Assembly (NCBI GenBank): GCA_016650355.1
Contig: JAENVX010000099.1
Coordinates: 1 to 7,064, forward strand
Source of the DNA: Bacteroidia bacterium
Lineage (GTDB): Bacteria > Bacteroidota > Bacteroidia > Cytophagales > Cyclobacteriaceae
DNA: 7,064 nucleotides
Direction of reading: 5' to 3'
A model generated the notes under the pieces. That model was not told the origin of the DNA. It saw only the letters and a list, made by a program, of their open reading frames with translations, and did not search any database. A program made the translations under genes and the position numbers. Of the stretch, positions 1 to 6,479 are shown one piece after another (the first letter of the stretch is position 1; each line of letters begins with the position of its first letter).

Positions 1-139
1 ATTTGTTGGTAAGCACGGTGCCTTGTGCCTTCATCACTTGTGTAGACACAAAGTTTTCGGAAGCAATCAGCTCTATGCCATTCTGCTGGCGTTGCTTTTC
101 TTTTTCTATCAGGTCAAAAATGATTTTGTCGCGCTTCAT
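1..139 (-). CDS. glyA: Serine hydroxymethyltransferase, N-terminal 46 residues (partial)
   Basis: This is the beginning of serine hydroxymethyltransferase, the cytosolic PLP enzyme that converts serine and tetrahydrofolate to glycine and 5,10-methylene-tetrahydrofolate and so supplies one-carbon units. The visible residues start MKRDKIIFDLIEKEKQRQ and continue into the family hallmark IELIASENFVS, followed by QVMKAQGTVLTNK, which normally leads into the YAEGYPGKRYYGG segment lying beyond the edge. The ATG at 139 is the only good start: the reading frame upstream meets a TGA at 163-161. The PLP lysine and the rest of the roughly 420-residue protein are outside the window. It lies downstream of the LRR and TPM genes on the same strand, but about 200 bases and its own promoter candidate separate it from them, so it is probably an independent unit. 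Identification is from recognised sequence and is firm. Confidence 0.93.
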   Translation of the reverse strand, partial: MKRDKIIFDLIEKEKQRQQNGIELIASENFVSTQVMKAQGTVLTNK

Positions 140-180
140 GATCTGGATTTTATATGAATTCAGGGTTTGTTTTGGAGGCT

Positions 181-211
181 CAAAAATAGGATTACCAATG
201 GTGGTATTAAA
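181..211 (-). promoter_or_regulatory. Candidate Bacteroidota promoter for glyA
   Basis: On the minus strand TATTTTTG (188-181) matches the Bacteroidota -7 element TAnnTTTG at every fixed base. Nineteen bases upstream of it is TTTA (211-208), three of four bases of the -33 TTTG element. The -7 element lies 41 bases before the glyA ATG, which would give a leader of roughly 35 bases. The spacing and match are good, but AT-rich intergenic DNA produces such matches by chance. Confidence 0.45.
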
Positions 212-251
212 AAGAATGTTAAAATTTCTTTGAGAAGATCAAGGTATGAAT

Positions 252-300
252 TCACGACCTTCCGCTACTACCATCACCGCCAAAGCTTGCACTAAAAATA
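252..300 (-). pseudogene. Degenerate 3' end of a TPM-domain gene (Gly/Ser tail remnant)
   Basis: Read on the minus strand, this stretch encodes SASFGGDGSSGRS followed by TGA. It parallels the end of the complete TPM protein at 1507-2427, which finishes GSFGGGGSSGSW-TGA. Over the last 12 codons including the stop I count 28 of 36 identical bases, and the stops coincide. The Gly codons have partly become Asp and Arg codons and the final Trp has become Ser. An ATG at 317-315 opens a 21-codon frame through it, but an in-frame TAA lies directly before that ATG and no TPM domain is present, so a functional gene is unlikely. Glycine/serine codon runs are low in complexity, so homology is inferred rather than proven. 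The shared stop position and resemblance just beyond it make chance less likely. Confidence 0.5.
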
Positions 301-336
301 AGAGACGACATATTCATTTAAGCATCAATCTGTTAA

Positions 337-351
337 AATTACTTAGTAATT
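337..351 (-). terminator. Weak AT-rich hairpin over the LRR gene stop codon
   Basis: The minus strand reads AATTAC-TAA-GTAATT followed by TTAAC. The stem is a perfect six base pairs with a three-base loop that includes part of the final Lys codon and stop region of the LRR gene. The U-run is short and the stem has only one G-C pair, so it could be a weak intrinsic terminator or simply a palindromic coincidence. Confidence 0.22.
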
Positions 352-1472
352 ACTTCTGTATTAGATAATTTTTCCTTTAATCTGACAATATCAGATTCAG
401 TAAGACTATTACCTTCAAGATAGAGTCTTTTCAATTGCTTAAGTTCATACAGTTCCTCAGGTAGCGATGTGATCATGTTGTTTGCAAGTGCCAATACTTC
501 TAAGGTTTTCAATAATTTGATATCCATTGGAATAGATTGAATCTTATTGTTACTAAGATCTAGGGCTCTTAGATTCTTAATTTGACAAACTTGAACTGGG
601 ATAATTTCAAATTGGTTGTTTGGTAACGAAAGAACAGTTAGTGATTTAAGGTTATGAAAATTCTCCGGTAGATATTTAAGTTTATTGCTATCTAGCAAAA
701 GCTCCTGAAGCAACGAAAGTCGATGTATTTTTTCAGGCAGAACCTCTAACTTATTATTTCTTAAATCCAGTAACTTTAAATTATTGAGGCTTGTAATTTT
801 ATCGGGTAGTATGGTAAGATTACTGGAGTTTAAGTATAAATATTTTGCTAAGTCCTTAGCAACTATCGCACTTTTAAGATCATGGTATTCAAACATATTA
901 AATCCATCAGTAAACTGTACTGTTATTTGGTTTTCTTGTGAATTGCGGCCATAACCCTTTACAAGGAGCTCTGTCATTCGCTTGGCCAAAGGAATTAAAA
1001 CATCTTCATTTTGATACTCATGTTGTTTGACTTGTTCCAATTCAAATTTTACTGGCAATACGAATCGGGAAGCATAACTTCTTCCATCAATTTGAGCGGG
1101 TATCCATTGGCCAATGAAATTTTTCACCTGGCTTAACAAAGCATTTCCACATCCTTCGCAGATATCTTTTTCTATTTTTAAATTTTGGGGAATTCCTAAA
1201 CTATCGACTTCAAATAAAATGTACACATAACCCTCAAGTAGATTATTTCTTGCCGCGACAGGGTAGTTCAAATCCTCACTAATATTTTTATAAAAATTTG
1301 AACTGCTACCGATCATTTTCGGGTAGGTATTAAGAGTCTCCTCAACCCAAATGTTTTCTTTTTTAATAATATATCCTTTTTCAGAATTGTTGGAGATTGA
1401 TTCGTCTTGGGCAATTGCAACAGAGAAACTCAGGGATAATAATAGTAGTAATTCAACTTTGTGTCTAGTCAT
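339..1472 (-). CDS. Secreted TonB_C-like domain plus leucine-rich-repeat protein
   Basis: This 377-residue protein has a signal peptide (residues 1-22, ending SVAIAQ) followed by a domain resembling the TonB C-terminal fold (about 59-146). Its landmarks are YPVAARNN (70-77), EGYVYILFEVDSLG (80-93), QWIPAQIDG (122-130) and LPVKFEL (139-145). After a linker come seven leucine-rich repeats of about 23 residues (about 211-377) with the pattern LxxLxLxxNxLxxLPxxI. There is no transmembrane segment after the signal, so it probably acts in the periplasm or at the outer membrane. TonB_C-like domains in such Bacteroidota proteins need not energise receptors, and LRRs usually bind protein partners; the actual partner is unknown. 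It starts 34 bases after the last TPM gene and is likely cotranscribed with it. GC is about 33% by eye against about 42% in the neighbours, which hints at separate origin. The ATG at 1472 directly precedes the signal peptide. Confidence 0.85.
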   Translation of the reverse strand: MTRHKVELLLLLSLSFSVAIAQDESISNNSEKGYIIKKENIWVEETLNTYPKMIGSSSNFYKNISEDLNYPVAARNNLLEGYVYILFEVDSLGIPQNLKIEKDICEGCGNALLSQVKNFIGQWIPAQIDGRSYASRFVLPVKFELEQVKQHEYQNEDVLIPLAKRMTELLVKGYGRNSQENQITVQFTDGFNMFEYHDLKSAIVAKDLAKYLYLNSSNLTILPDKITSLNNLKLLDLRNNKLEVLPEKIHRLSLLQELLLDSNKLKYLPENFHNLKSLTVLSLPNNQFEIIPVQVCQIKNLRALDLSNNKIQSIPMDIKLLKTLEVLALANNMITSLPEELYELKQLKRLYLEGNSLTESDIVRLKEKLSNTEVITK

Positions 1473-1506
1473 CTAGTTTCATTTTAGAATGTTACAGAAT
1501 AGGTTA

Positions 1507-2427
1507 TCACCAGCTCCCGCTACTCCCGCCTCCACCAAAGCTCCCACCGCCACCAGAAAAACTACTTCCGCTGCTACTACTGCCAAATGAAGAGCCTCCG
1601 CTACTCCACCCCCTTGAAGAACGACCACCACTTTTGCCTGAGCCGCTGTTCATCTTGCTTGTGATTTGTTTTCCCCATCCTGTTTTGATAAGCCAGAATT
1701 TTATAATTGGAAAAAGAAGGGCGTAGATAGATAAGGGAACATACCAATACTGCAACCCAACGACCAGGGCGGGGAAAATTGCATAGAAGGGAAAAAGAAA
1801 AAAATAAATAATCCAACCAACTGAGCCCGGTGCGATTATTCCAAAGAATGCAAAAATTCCCAAAAAGGCGAAGATCCCAAGTCCTATGAAAATACGTTGG
1901 GTCATAGTAAGGTCTGCCATAGCATCGGTGTCTTCAGCAGAATATTCGCCACCAATAGATTTGATTATGGCATCGACCGCGGCTGTAACTCCTGTATCGA
2001 AATCACTATTGCGGAAGTTTGGAGTCATTTCATTGCGAATGATGCGGTTGCTATGGGCATCTGTGAGCACGCCTTCAAGTCCGTGGCCTACTTCAATTCT
2101 CATTTTGTGATCATCTACGGCTATGAGTAACAGCACGCCATTGTCTTTTTCTTTTTTTCCAAGCTTCCAGGCTTCCGCTACCCTCAATGAATATTCTTCA
2201 AGCACTTCTCCTTCCAGAGATTGAATGGTTAGAATAGCAATCTGATTGGAAGTAGAATCTTCATACACTTTCAATTTTTGCTCAAGCGCATCAATTGTTT
2301 CATGTCTTAAGACTTGGGCATCATCATGCACTCGCTGTCCCCAAAGCTCTGGAACGGGTTTTTGAGCAATGCTTGAAAACGGAGCAATTAATAGTAGTAG
2401 GAAAAGAAGGCCGTATAATCTCATCAT
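1507..2427 (-). CDS. Secreted/membrane TPM-domain protein with Gly/Ser-rich tail (306 aa)
   Basis: This is a YgcG-like member of the TPM family (TLP18.3/Psb32/MOLO-1). A signal peptide (1-22, ending SSIAQ) precedes the TPM domain at about 33-158. Family landmarks are VHDDAQVL, STSNQIAILTI, AWKLGKKEKDNGVLLLIAVDD, RIEVGHGLEGVLTDA and NFRNSDFDTGV. Three hydrophobic segments follow (about 179-200, 203-228 and 231-248), then a Gly/Ser-rich tail (260-306) ending GGGGSSGSW. The TPM domain should face the periplasm. Plant Psb32/TLP18.3 relatives assist photosystem II repair, but the bacterial role is poorly defined, so no substrate is assigned. It is paralogous to the TPM gene just upstream, from which only 15 bases separate it, so one operon is likely. 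The start at 2427 (MM) places the signal peptide correctly; the ATG at 2424 is equally possible. Confidence 0.9.
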   Translation of the reverse strand: MMRLYGLLFLLLLIAPFSSIAQKPVPELWGQRVHDDAQVLRHETIDALEQKLKVYEDSTSNQIAILTIQSLEGEVLEEYSLRVAEAWKLGKKEKDNGVLLLIAVDDHKMRIEVGHGLEGVLTDAHSNRIIRNEMTPNFRNSDFDTGVTAAVDAIIKSIGGEYSAEDTDAMADLTMTQRIFIGLGIFAFLGIFAFFGIIAPGSVGWIIYFFLFPFYAIFPALVVGLQYWYVPLSIYALLFPIIKFWLIKTGWGKQITSKMNSGSGKSGGRSSRGWSSGGSSFGSSSSGSSFSGGGGSFGGGGSSGSW

Positions 2428-2442
2428 CTTGTTAAATCTTAA

Positions 2443-3174
2443 TCACCAGGAATCACTCGATCCACCACCTCCAGAAAATCCACCACCACCAAAATCACCG
2501 CCTGAACCCCACGAACCCGAGCTTCTACCCATTCCACTGCCCAACATTGTTCCCAGCATTGCGGCAGACCAGTAGCCTCCTCCACCGCCCCCGCCACCCT
2601 TCCTTCGCGACATGAGTACGATGATGGCGATGATAATTAGAAGTGATGCAATGGGCGATCTTTTTTTTGATCTCTTGCGAGGAGGATCCTCATTGACATA
2701 GGTTCCTTGTATGGCTTTCATAATTCCAACGAGACCTGCCTGAATACCTGCGTCATAATTACCTTCTCTAAAAAATGGAGCTACTTCATTGCGGTTGATG
2801 CGACTTGACAATGCATCTGTTAAATTTCCCTCTAACCCAAAGCCAACTTCAATCCGTTGCCTGCGATCATTTACAGCGATAAGCCATAATACGCCATTGT
2901 CTTTTTTCTCATCTCCAAGTTTCCATTCTGAAAAAACACGGTTGGCATAGTCATCGATGTCATCGCCATCCAGCGTTGGTATAATGTAAAGGGCAATCTG
3001 ATTTGAGGTTGAATCGCGATAGCCTTTTAGTATACTTTCTAATTGACTAATCGCGGCAGGGGAAAGCAAACTCGCCTCATCGTGAACCCATACTCCACCA
3101 TGGGGAGGAATAGTACGCTGTGATAGCCCTAACAAGGAAAGGAACAAGAAAGGAAAAAAAAGAAGATACTTCAT
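2443..3174 (-). CDS. Secreted TPM-domain protein with Gly-rich tail (243 aa)
   Basis: This is a second YgcG-like TPM protein. From the chosen ATG at 3174 it has a compact signal peptide (MKYLLFFPFLFLSLLGLSQ), then a TPM domain at about 30-158. Landmarks are VHDEASLLS, STSNQIALYIIPTLDGDD, EWKLGDEKKDNGVLWLIAVNDRR (read across 83-105), GFGLEGNLTDALSSRINRNE and FREGNYDAGIQAG. A basic stretch RKRSKKR leads into one transmembrane helix (about 174-188), and the rest (193-243) is glycine-rich and ends GGGGSSDSW. The topology suggests a periplasmic TPM domain tethered by a single helix with the tail inside. A longer frame opens at 3207 and adds MPCQLIKFFSA; I prefer 3174 because it gives a normal signal-peptide n-region and matches the length of the paralog at 1507-2427. 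It lies between two other TPM genes, with a 15-base gap downstream. Confidence 0.88.
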   Translation of the reverse strand: MKYLLFFPFLFLSLLGLSQRTIPPHGGVWVHDEASLLSPAAISQLESILKGYRDSTSNQIALYIIPTLDGDDIDDYANRVFSEWKLGDEKKDNGVLWLIAVNDRRQRIEVGFGLEGNLTDALSSRINRNEVAPFFREGNYDAGIQAGLVGIMKAIQGTYVNEDPPRKRSKKRSPIASLLIIIAIIVLMSRRKGGGGGGGGYWSAAMLGTMLGSGMGRSSGSWGSGGDFGGGGFSGGGGSSDSW

Positions 3175-3228
3175 CGCAGAAAAGAATTTAATCAATTGGC
3201 ATGGCATAGGTTATTGCTACTACTCAAA

Positions 3229-3885
3229 TTATTCTATGCGCAAATCGTCTTTCAATTCGTTCGCATCATCAGGGTCAATTACAAAGCCCTTTTCCAATAA
3301 AATTTCTCCACATTTTCTTATTGCCCCTTCCATACCCTCGACAATCTTACCATCTTTTATATTCGTAATAATACCGCGCACAAGGCCGTCCCATACACTT
3401 TGGTCCACTACCTTGCTAATGCCTTTGTCGGCCATTACAATTACTTCGTGTTCAAAAAAAGAGACAAATATCATGATGCCTGTGCGTTGGCGGGTGTTGA
3501 ATACTTCTTCTTCAAGAAATGCATTTTCAGCGCGCTTCCTGGTGGACTGATCCAGGTGGACCTGACTTAGCATCATACGCTTTATGGGGTTGATAAAGTG
3601 AGCCTTTAGAGCCCCGGCCAATCCACCCAAAGCAACAAAAACAAAGATTAAGAGCGGGTCGCGATCATAAATAGCGAAAGATGGCACATATCGGTCGAGG
3701 AATACGATCACCACAAATACTGCCAGCGCACCGAATACGGCAGCACGGTATGTGGCAAGGCTATAAATGCCACTCTTTTCTACAAACACGGGCACAATTT
3801 CGCCTGAGATTTTGCTCTCGGCTTCGCGCACAGCAGTCTTGATTCTTTCAAGATCCTGATCTGTAAACCTTTTTCGAATGGACAT
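3229..3885 (-). CDS. Membrane TPM-domain protein with internal two-helix insert (218 aa)
   Basis: This TPM-family membrane protein has no signal peptide and starts in the cytosol (MSIRKRFTDQDLERIKTAV). The TPM fold appears split. The first strand region SKISGEIVPVFVEKSGIY lies at about 24-41, two hydrophobic helices follow (about 43-63 and 77-96), and the rest of the domain resumes at about 115-200 with EEVFNTRQRTGIMIFVSFFE, HEVIVMADKGI and VWDGLVRGI. This is the usual companion form in LemA-TPM-TPM cassettes of Bacteroidota. It lacks the Gly/Ser tail of its two neighbours. The C-terminus is acidic (DPDDANELKDDLRIE). It is the first gene of the three-TPM run, 54 bases before the annotated start of the next gene, and is preceded by a 183-base gap with promoter-like sites, so it probably heads the operon. 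The molecular function is not established. Confidence 0.9.
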   Translation of the reverse strand: MSIRKRFTDQDLERIKTAVREAESKISGEIVPVFVEKSGIYSLATYRAAVFGALAVFVVIVFLDRYVPSFAIYDRDPLLIFVFVALGGLAGALKAHFINPIKRMMLSQVHLDQSTRKRAENAFLEEEVFNTRQRTGIMIFVSFFEHEVIVMADKGISKVVDQSVWDGLVRGIITNIKDGKIVEGMEGAIRKCGEILLEKGFVIDPDDANELKDDLRIE

Positions 3886-3935
3886 AGATGTTGATTTATA
3901 TAATTTGCTTCCTCCGTTTGAGATTGGAGGGGAGC

Positions 3936-3943
3936 CAAAGATA
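3936..3943 (-). promoter_or_regulatory. Candidate -7 element for the TPM operon
   Basis: The minus strand reads TATCTTTG, an exact TAnnTTTG match, 50 bases before the ATG at 3885. A second exact TATCTTTG lies at 4014-4007. Neither has a convincing TTTG at 19-21 bases upstream, so which one is used, or whether either is, is unclear. The 5' leader also has a weak CCTCC/GGAGG inverted repeat (3911-3930). Confidence 0.35.
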
Positions 3944-4068
3944 CTTTAATAGATCAAAAGAATTTAGCCAGTTCAAAGTAATTTGATTCGTTGGGGAAAG
4001 TCTGAACAAAGATAGGGATGGAAGAAAAAGGCGCCTGTGGTTTTGCCAAAGACTGCGGATCGGGTATT

Positions 4069-4743
4069 CTAAATTCTTTTTGTAGTGGCAAGGAAGAAAT
4101 CGTGAAGCGACTCCATGATTTCCTCAGGATCGTTTGAGTAAGAAATGGATTTGCGCTGTTGATTAAATGACGCTATAATTTCGTAATAGACGAGTTCTGT
4201 TATGTTGTACGCCTTCATCATAATTGTTTTGACAACAGGATCATTGACTACTTGCGAATAAGTTTGTGTCTTGTTGTGTTCTTCTATAATGCGCGAAAGT
4301 TTTCGTTTCTCACGCTCCAATTTCCAGAAATAATCAATAGGTGAAATGATGCCGTCCAGCCCACTCATTTTCTTCGGAGTTGCCTTTGTGCGGTTAACAA
4401 CTTCGTTGGGATATAATCGTGTGGCTCTAATGGTGATCTCATTTAAAAGAATCACTTGTTCGCTCATCCGGATGAGCAATACATCCTCTTCAAAAAACAA
4501 GGGCAACTCGAAGGGATGATATCCTAGCATTGTAAAGATCAATGTGTCATTTTGGTTGGCTTGGATATTAAAATTTCCCTGAATAGAAGAAACGGTCTTC
4601 CTTTCCGAGTGTTTAACATGAAGTATTGCTCCGGGAAGTTCCTCAAAGGAAGCAGAGTCGATGACAATACCGCTGTACATCTTTTGCGAATAAGCGGGGA
4701 TCGTCAACAAAAGGATGAAGCTCAGGAGCAAGTACTTATTCAA
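4069..4743 (-). CDS. Secreted CarboxypepD_reg-like domain protein with TTG start
   Basis: This 224-residue exported protein has a clear signal peptide (1-20, NKYLLLSFILLLTIPAYSQ after the initiator). A carboxypeptidase-regulatory-like beta-sandwich follows at about 22-95: YSGIVIDSASFEELPGAILH, VSSIQGNFNI, DTLIFTMLGYHPFEL. These features are typical of Bacteroidota cell-envelope proteins and of the N-terminal plug region of SusC-type receptors. The rest (about 96-224) is mostly charged and helical, with SPIDYFWKLEREKRKLSRIIEEH at about 134-156, a pattern seen in small Bacteroidota proteins of unknown role. It is too short to contain a TonB-dependent barrel. The frame begins at TTG (4743-4741). 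An in-frame TAA lies just upstream and the next ATG is residue 22, which would delete the signal peptide, so TTG is the likely start. It sits 80 bases after the MATE gene and may share its transcript. No specific function can be given. Confidence 0.82.
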   Translation of the reverse strand: MNKYLLLSFILLLTIPAYSQKMYSGIVIDSASFEELPGAILHVKHSERKTVSSIQGNFNIQANQNDTLIFTMLGYHPFELPLFFEEDVLLIRMSEQVILLNEITIRATRLYPNEVVNRTKATPKKMSGLDGIISPIDYFWKLEREKRKLSRIIEEHNKTQTYSQVVNDPVVKTIMMKAYNITELVYYEIIASFNQQRKSISYSNDPEEIMESLHDFFLATTKRI

Positions 4744-4823
4744 AATTCTTTATTGATGAGACGTTCAAAAGTGTAAAATAGTTTGGATGCGTTATTTCAA
4801 AGAGTCAGTTATACAAAACGAAA

Positions 4824-6161
4824 TTATATTTTCTTGCCTTGCCACTTTCCCGACTTCATATATGCAAATGACATAGCGAACATGCTGATCGAATACACCC
4901 ACTCACTCACCCAGCCCCACGTAATGGGCAGATTCCAATACTCTAACACGAAATAGACATAGATGCTGTAGATAGTAATGGTGATGAACTCAATGATTAA
5001 GTTTACTTGTGTGTGGCCGGTGCCTGTTACCGCGTTGAGCCATATTGTACCAATGGACATCATCATCAGGGCAACCGACACGATTCGTGCAACCGGAATC
5101 GCCTCCCTAATAAATTCTTCACCTTGTCCATAGAAGGAAAGAAAAAACTCGGGCACGACATTCAACACAACAAATGTAAACGCAGAAATACCAAGACTTA
5201 ATTTTACAATTCGTTTGATTAAGGGTATTACTTCATTAGTCCTTCCTTGCCCGATTATGTTACTCACCATCGTATTTGTTGTGGAGGCAAATGCCCAGCA
5301 AAAAATGCCGAACAATCCAAAAATATTTCGCATCGTATTTGAGATGGCCAGGGCCCTTGCTCCATGATGTTCGATGAGGATATAAAAATATTCCCAGGTA
5401 ATTATACTGATACCATATTGAGCGATGAGCGGAGCCGACTGAACAAGTATCAGCTTGGTCGTTGAAAAATCAATTTTTGTTTGTTCGAAGAACGAAAAAG
5501 ACTTGTGAATGCCATTGATGCGAATAACAGCATATATGACTATTAGCCCGGTTGCTTCTGCAATAATGGAAGCATATGCCGCACCATTAAATCCGATCTG
5601 AGGCAACCCAAGGCGGCCGTATATAAATCCGTAATCCAACACGATATTCACTAATGCTTCCGCAAGAGTGCCCCATACTAAAAACTTAGTCTGGTTGGTT
5701 CCTACCAGCAAGGCGTTTCGCATTACATACAGGTAAAGAAAAGGCAATCCCCAAATGCGAATCAACAAAAAGTCAATTACCTGATCGGCAGTTTGCGTAT
5801 CATGAATGGTTGCTTGCAGAACAAGCGGGGCAAATAGATAGGTCACTAAAATTCCAATAGCAGCAATGACGAGTGCAACCCAAACGCCATTATAAAAGAG
5901 ACGCCCAATCTCTTTTGGAAGATTTTGACCTGCTCTTCTAGCAATGAGCGATTGTAACCCATTGTTAAGCCCATTGCCCAATACAGCGAAGATGAGATAG
6001 AATACACCGGTGATCCCCGCACTGGCAAGCTCTCGCTCACCCAATCTGCCTAGAAAAATGTTATTGGTAATGAAATTAATCTGCGGAACCAACATGGCCA
6101 GGGAAATGGGCAACGCCATTCTCAAAATTTGGCGATAGCCAGTATCTAAACGCAATTCCAT
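4824..6161 (-). CDS. MATE-family multidrug/sodium-type exporter (445 aa)
   Basis: This is an inner-membrane antiporter of the MATE (multidrug and toxic compound extrusion) family, exporting organic cations or metabolites using a Na+ or H+ gradient; the substrate cannot be read from sequence. It is about the usual length and has twelve hydrophobic helices, roughly at 12-35, 46-70, 90-112, 130-153, 160-181, 190-213, 234-258, 270-300, 314-337, 354-380, 386-408 and 412-434. Recognisable motifs are ALPISLAML in helix 1, FLGRLGERELAS after it, VNIVLDYGFIYGRLG (171-185) and GFNGAAYASIIAE (190-202) in the N-lobe, and WLNAVTGTGHT (374-384) in the C-lobe. Glu257 (ITWEYF) may correspond to the helix-7 glutamate of NorM-type proteins. 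The helix-1 position usually held by Asp (DxxxxGRxG) reads Asn here. The ATG at 6161 is preceded by a good promoter candidate, and the gene diverges from a small plus-strand unit. Confidence 0.93.
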   Translation of the reverse strand: MELRLDTGYRQILRMALPISLAMLVPQINFITNNIFLGRLGERELASAGITGVFYLIFAVLGNGLNNGLQSLIARRAGQNLPKEIGRLFYNGVWVALVIAAIGILVTYLFAPLVLQATIHDTQTADQVIDFLLIRIWGLPFLYLYVMRNALLVGTNQTKFLVWGTLAEALVNIVLDYGFIYGRLGLPQIGFNGAAYASIIAEATGLIVIYAVIRINGIHKSFSFFEQTKIDFSTTKLILVQSAPLIAQYGISIITWEYFYILIEHHGARALAISNTMRNIFGLFGIFCWAFASTTNTMVSNIIGQGRTNEVIPLIKRIVKLSLGISAFTFVVLNVVPEFFLSFYGQGEEFIREAIPVARIVSVALMMMSIGTIWLNAVTGTGHTQVNLIIEFITITIYSIYVYFVLEYWNLPITWGWVSEWVYSISMFAMSFAYMKSGKWQGKKI

Positions 6162-6182
6162 TATGAAATACTAAGAGGATCG

Positions 6183-6215
6183 CAAAAATAGATTAAAAGA
6201 TTTGGGTGATGCAAA
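6183..6215 (-). promoter_or_regulatory. Candidate Bacteroidota promoter for the MATE gene
   Basis: The minus strand carries TTTG (6215-6212), 21 bases, then TATTTTTG (6190-6183), an exact TAnnTTTG -7 element. It lies 21 bases before the ATG at 6161, giving a short leader. Both elements match, and the spacing is at the upper end of the normal range. Confidence 0.55.
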
Positions 6216-6260
6216 AAAGTAAGGGTTTACCTGATTTTTTCTAATCCCGCTTTTCACTGA

Positions 6261-6290
6261 TTGTTTACAGGCATGACCTATCGACATTTG
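6261..6290 (+). promoter_or_regulatory. Candidate Bacteroidota promoter for the small membrane protein
   Basis: TTG (6261-6263), 19 bases, then GACATTTG (6283-6290), which matches TAnnTTTG except for the first T. It would start transcription near 6297, about 25 bases before the ATG at 6322. It diverges from the MATE promoter about 45 bases away, so the two could share a regulator, although I see no clear operator. Confidence 0.45.
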
Positions 6291-6321
6291 ATTCATAATT
6301 AAACAATCAAAAACTAAAGCC

Positions 6322-6420
6322 ATGACAATGAAGATCAGGATGAGAGAAAAAGTAATCCAAGCAATAATGATCCTACTTTTATTTTTAGGGACAGGTCTTT
6401 ATTCGCTTATACAGGCATAA
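6322..6420 (+). CDS. Small single-helix membrane protein (32 aa), unrecognised
   Basis: A short frame starts MTMKIRMREKVIQ and continues through one hydrophobic helix, AIMILLLFLGTGLYSLIQA, which runs to the C-terminus. The N-terminus is strongly basic (K4, R6, R8, K10), so by the positive-inside rule the N-terminus should be cytosolic and the protein would be a single-pass inner-membrane peptide. The length is too short to support it statistically, but a well-spaced promoter candidate sits directly upstream, the leader is short, and the frame ends cleanly at TAA before another plus-strand frame. Alternative starts at residues 3 and 7 exist. It could also be a truncated signal-peptide-like leader. 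I recognise no family. Confidence 0.45.
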   Translation: MTMKIRMREKVIQAIMILLLFLGTGLYSLIQA

Positions 6421-6479
6421 ATCTATTTACTTCCCGTAGACAAGATCACAACAAAACTTATAGCGTAATCAAAAACGAT

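Noticed and set aside
3..233. Plus-strand 76-codon frame at the left edge
   Set aside because: It is antisense to the glyA N-terminus, whose protein sequence is clearly recognisable on the minus strand.
660..850. Periodic sequence of about 69 bases as a possible DNA repeat array
   Set aside because: The period is that of 23-residue leucine-rich repeats in the coding frame, and the nucleotide copies are strongly diverged.
1510..1640. Repetitive Gly/Ser codons as a possible DNA tandem repeat or CRISPR-like array
   Set aside because: The repetition is explained by the coding of a low-complexity tail; there are no regular spacers or conserved repeat units.
1601..1816. Minus-strand 71-codon frame within the 306-residue TPM gene
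   Set aside because: It is an alternative frame inside a well-supported gene and has no recognisable domain.
1886..2130. Two overlapping plus-strand frames opposite the TPM domain
   Set aside because: Both are antisense shadows of the conserved TPM domain coding sequence.
2369..2575. Plus-strand frame encoding a proline-rich protein
   Set aside because: The proline run is the reverse complement of the glycine-rich tail codons of the TPM gene on the minus strand; there is no independent support.
3236..3550. Plus-strand 104-codon frame
   Set aside because: It is antisense to the membrane TPM gene, whose domain motifs are intact; the Ser-rich translation is typical of a shadow frame.
4020..4060. 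GGCGCC followed by a T-run (minus strand) as a terminator of the CarboxypepD_reg-like gene
   Set aside because: The palindrome has no loop and no longer stem can be drawn beyond three pairs, so a terminator is not supported.
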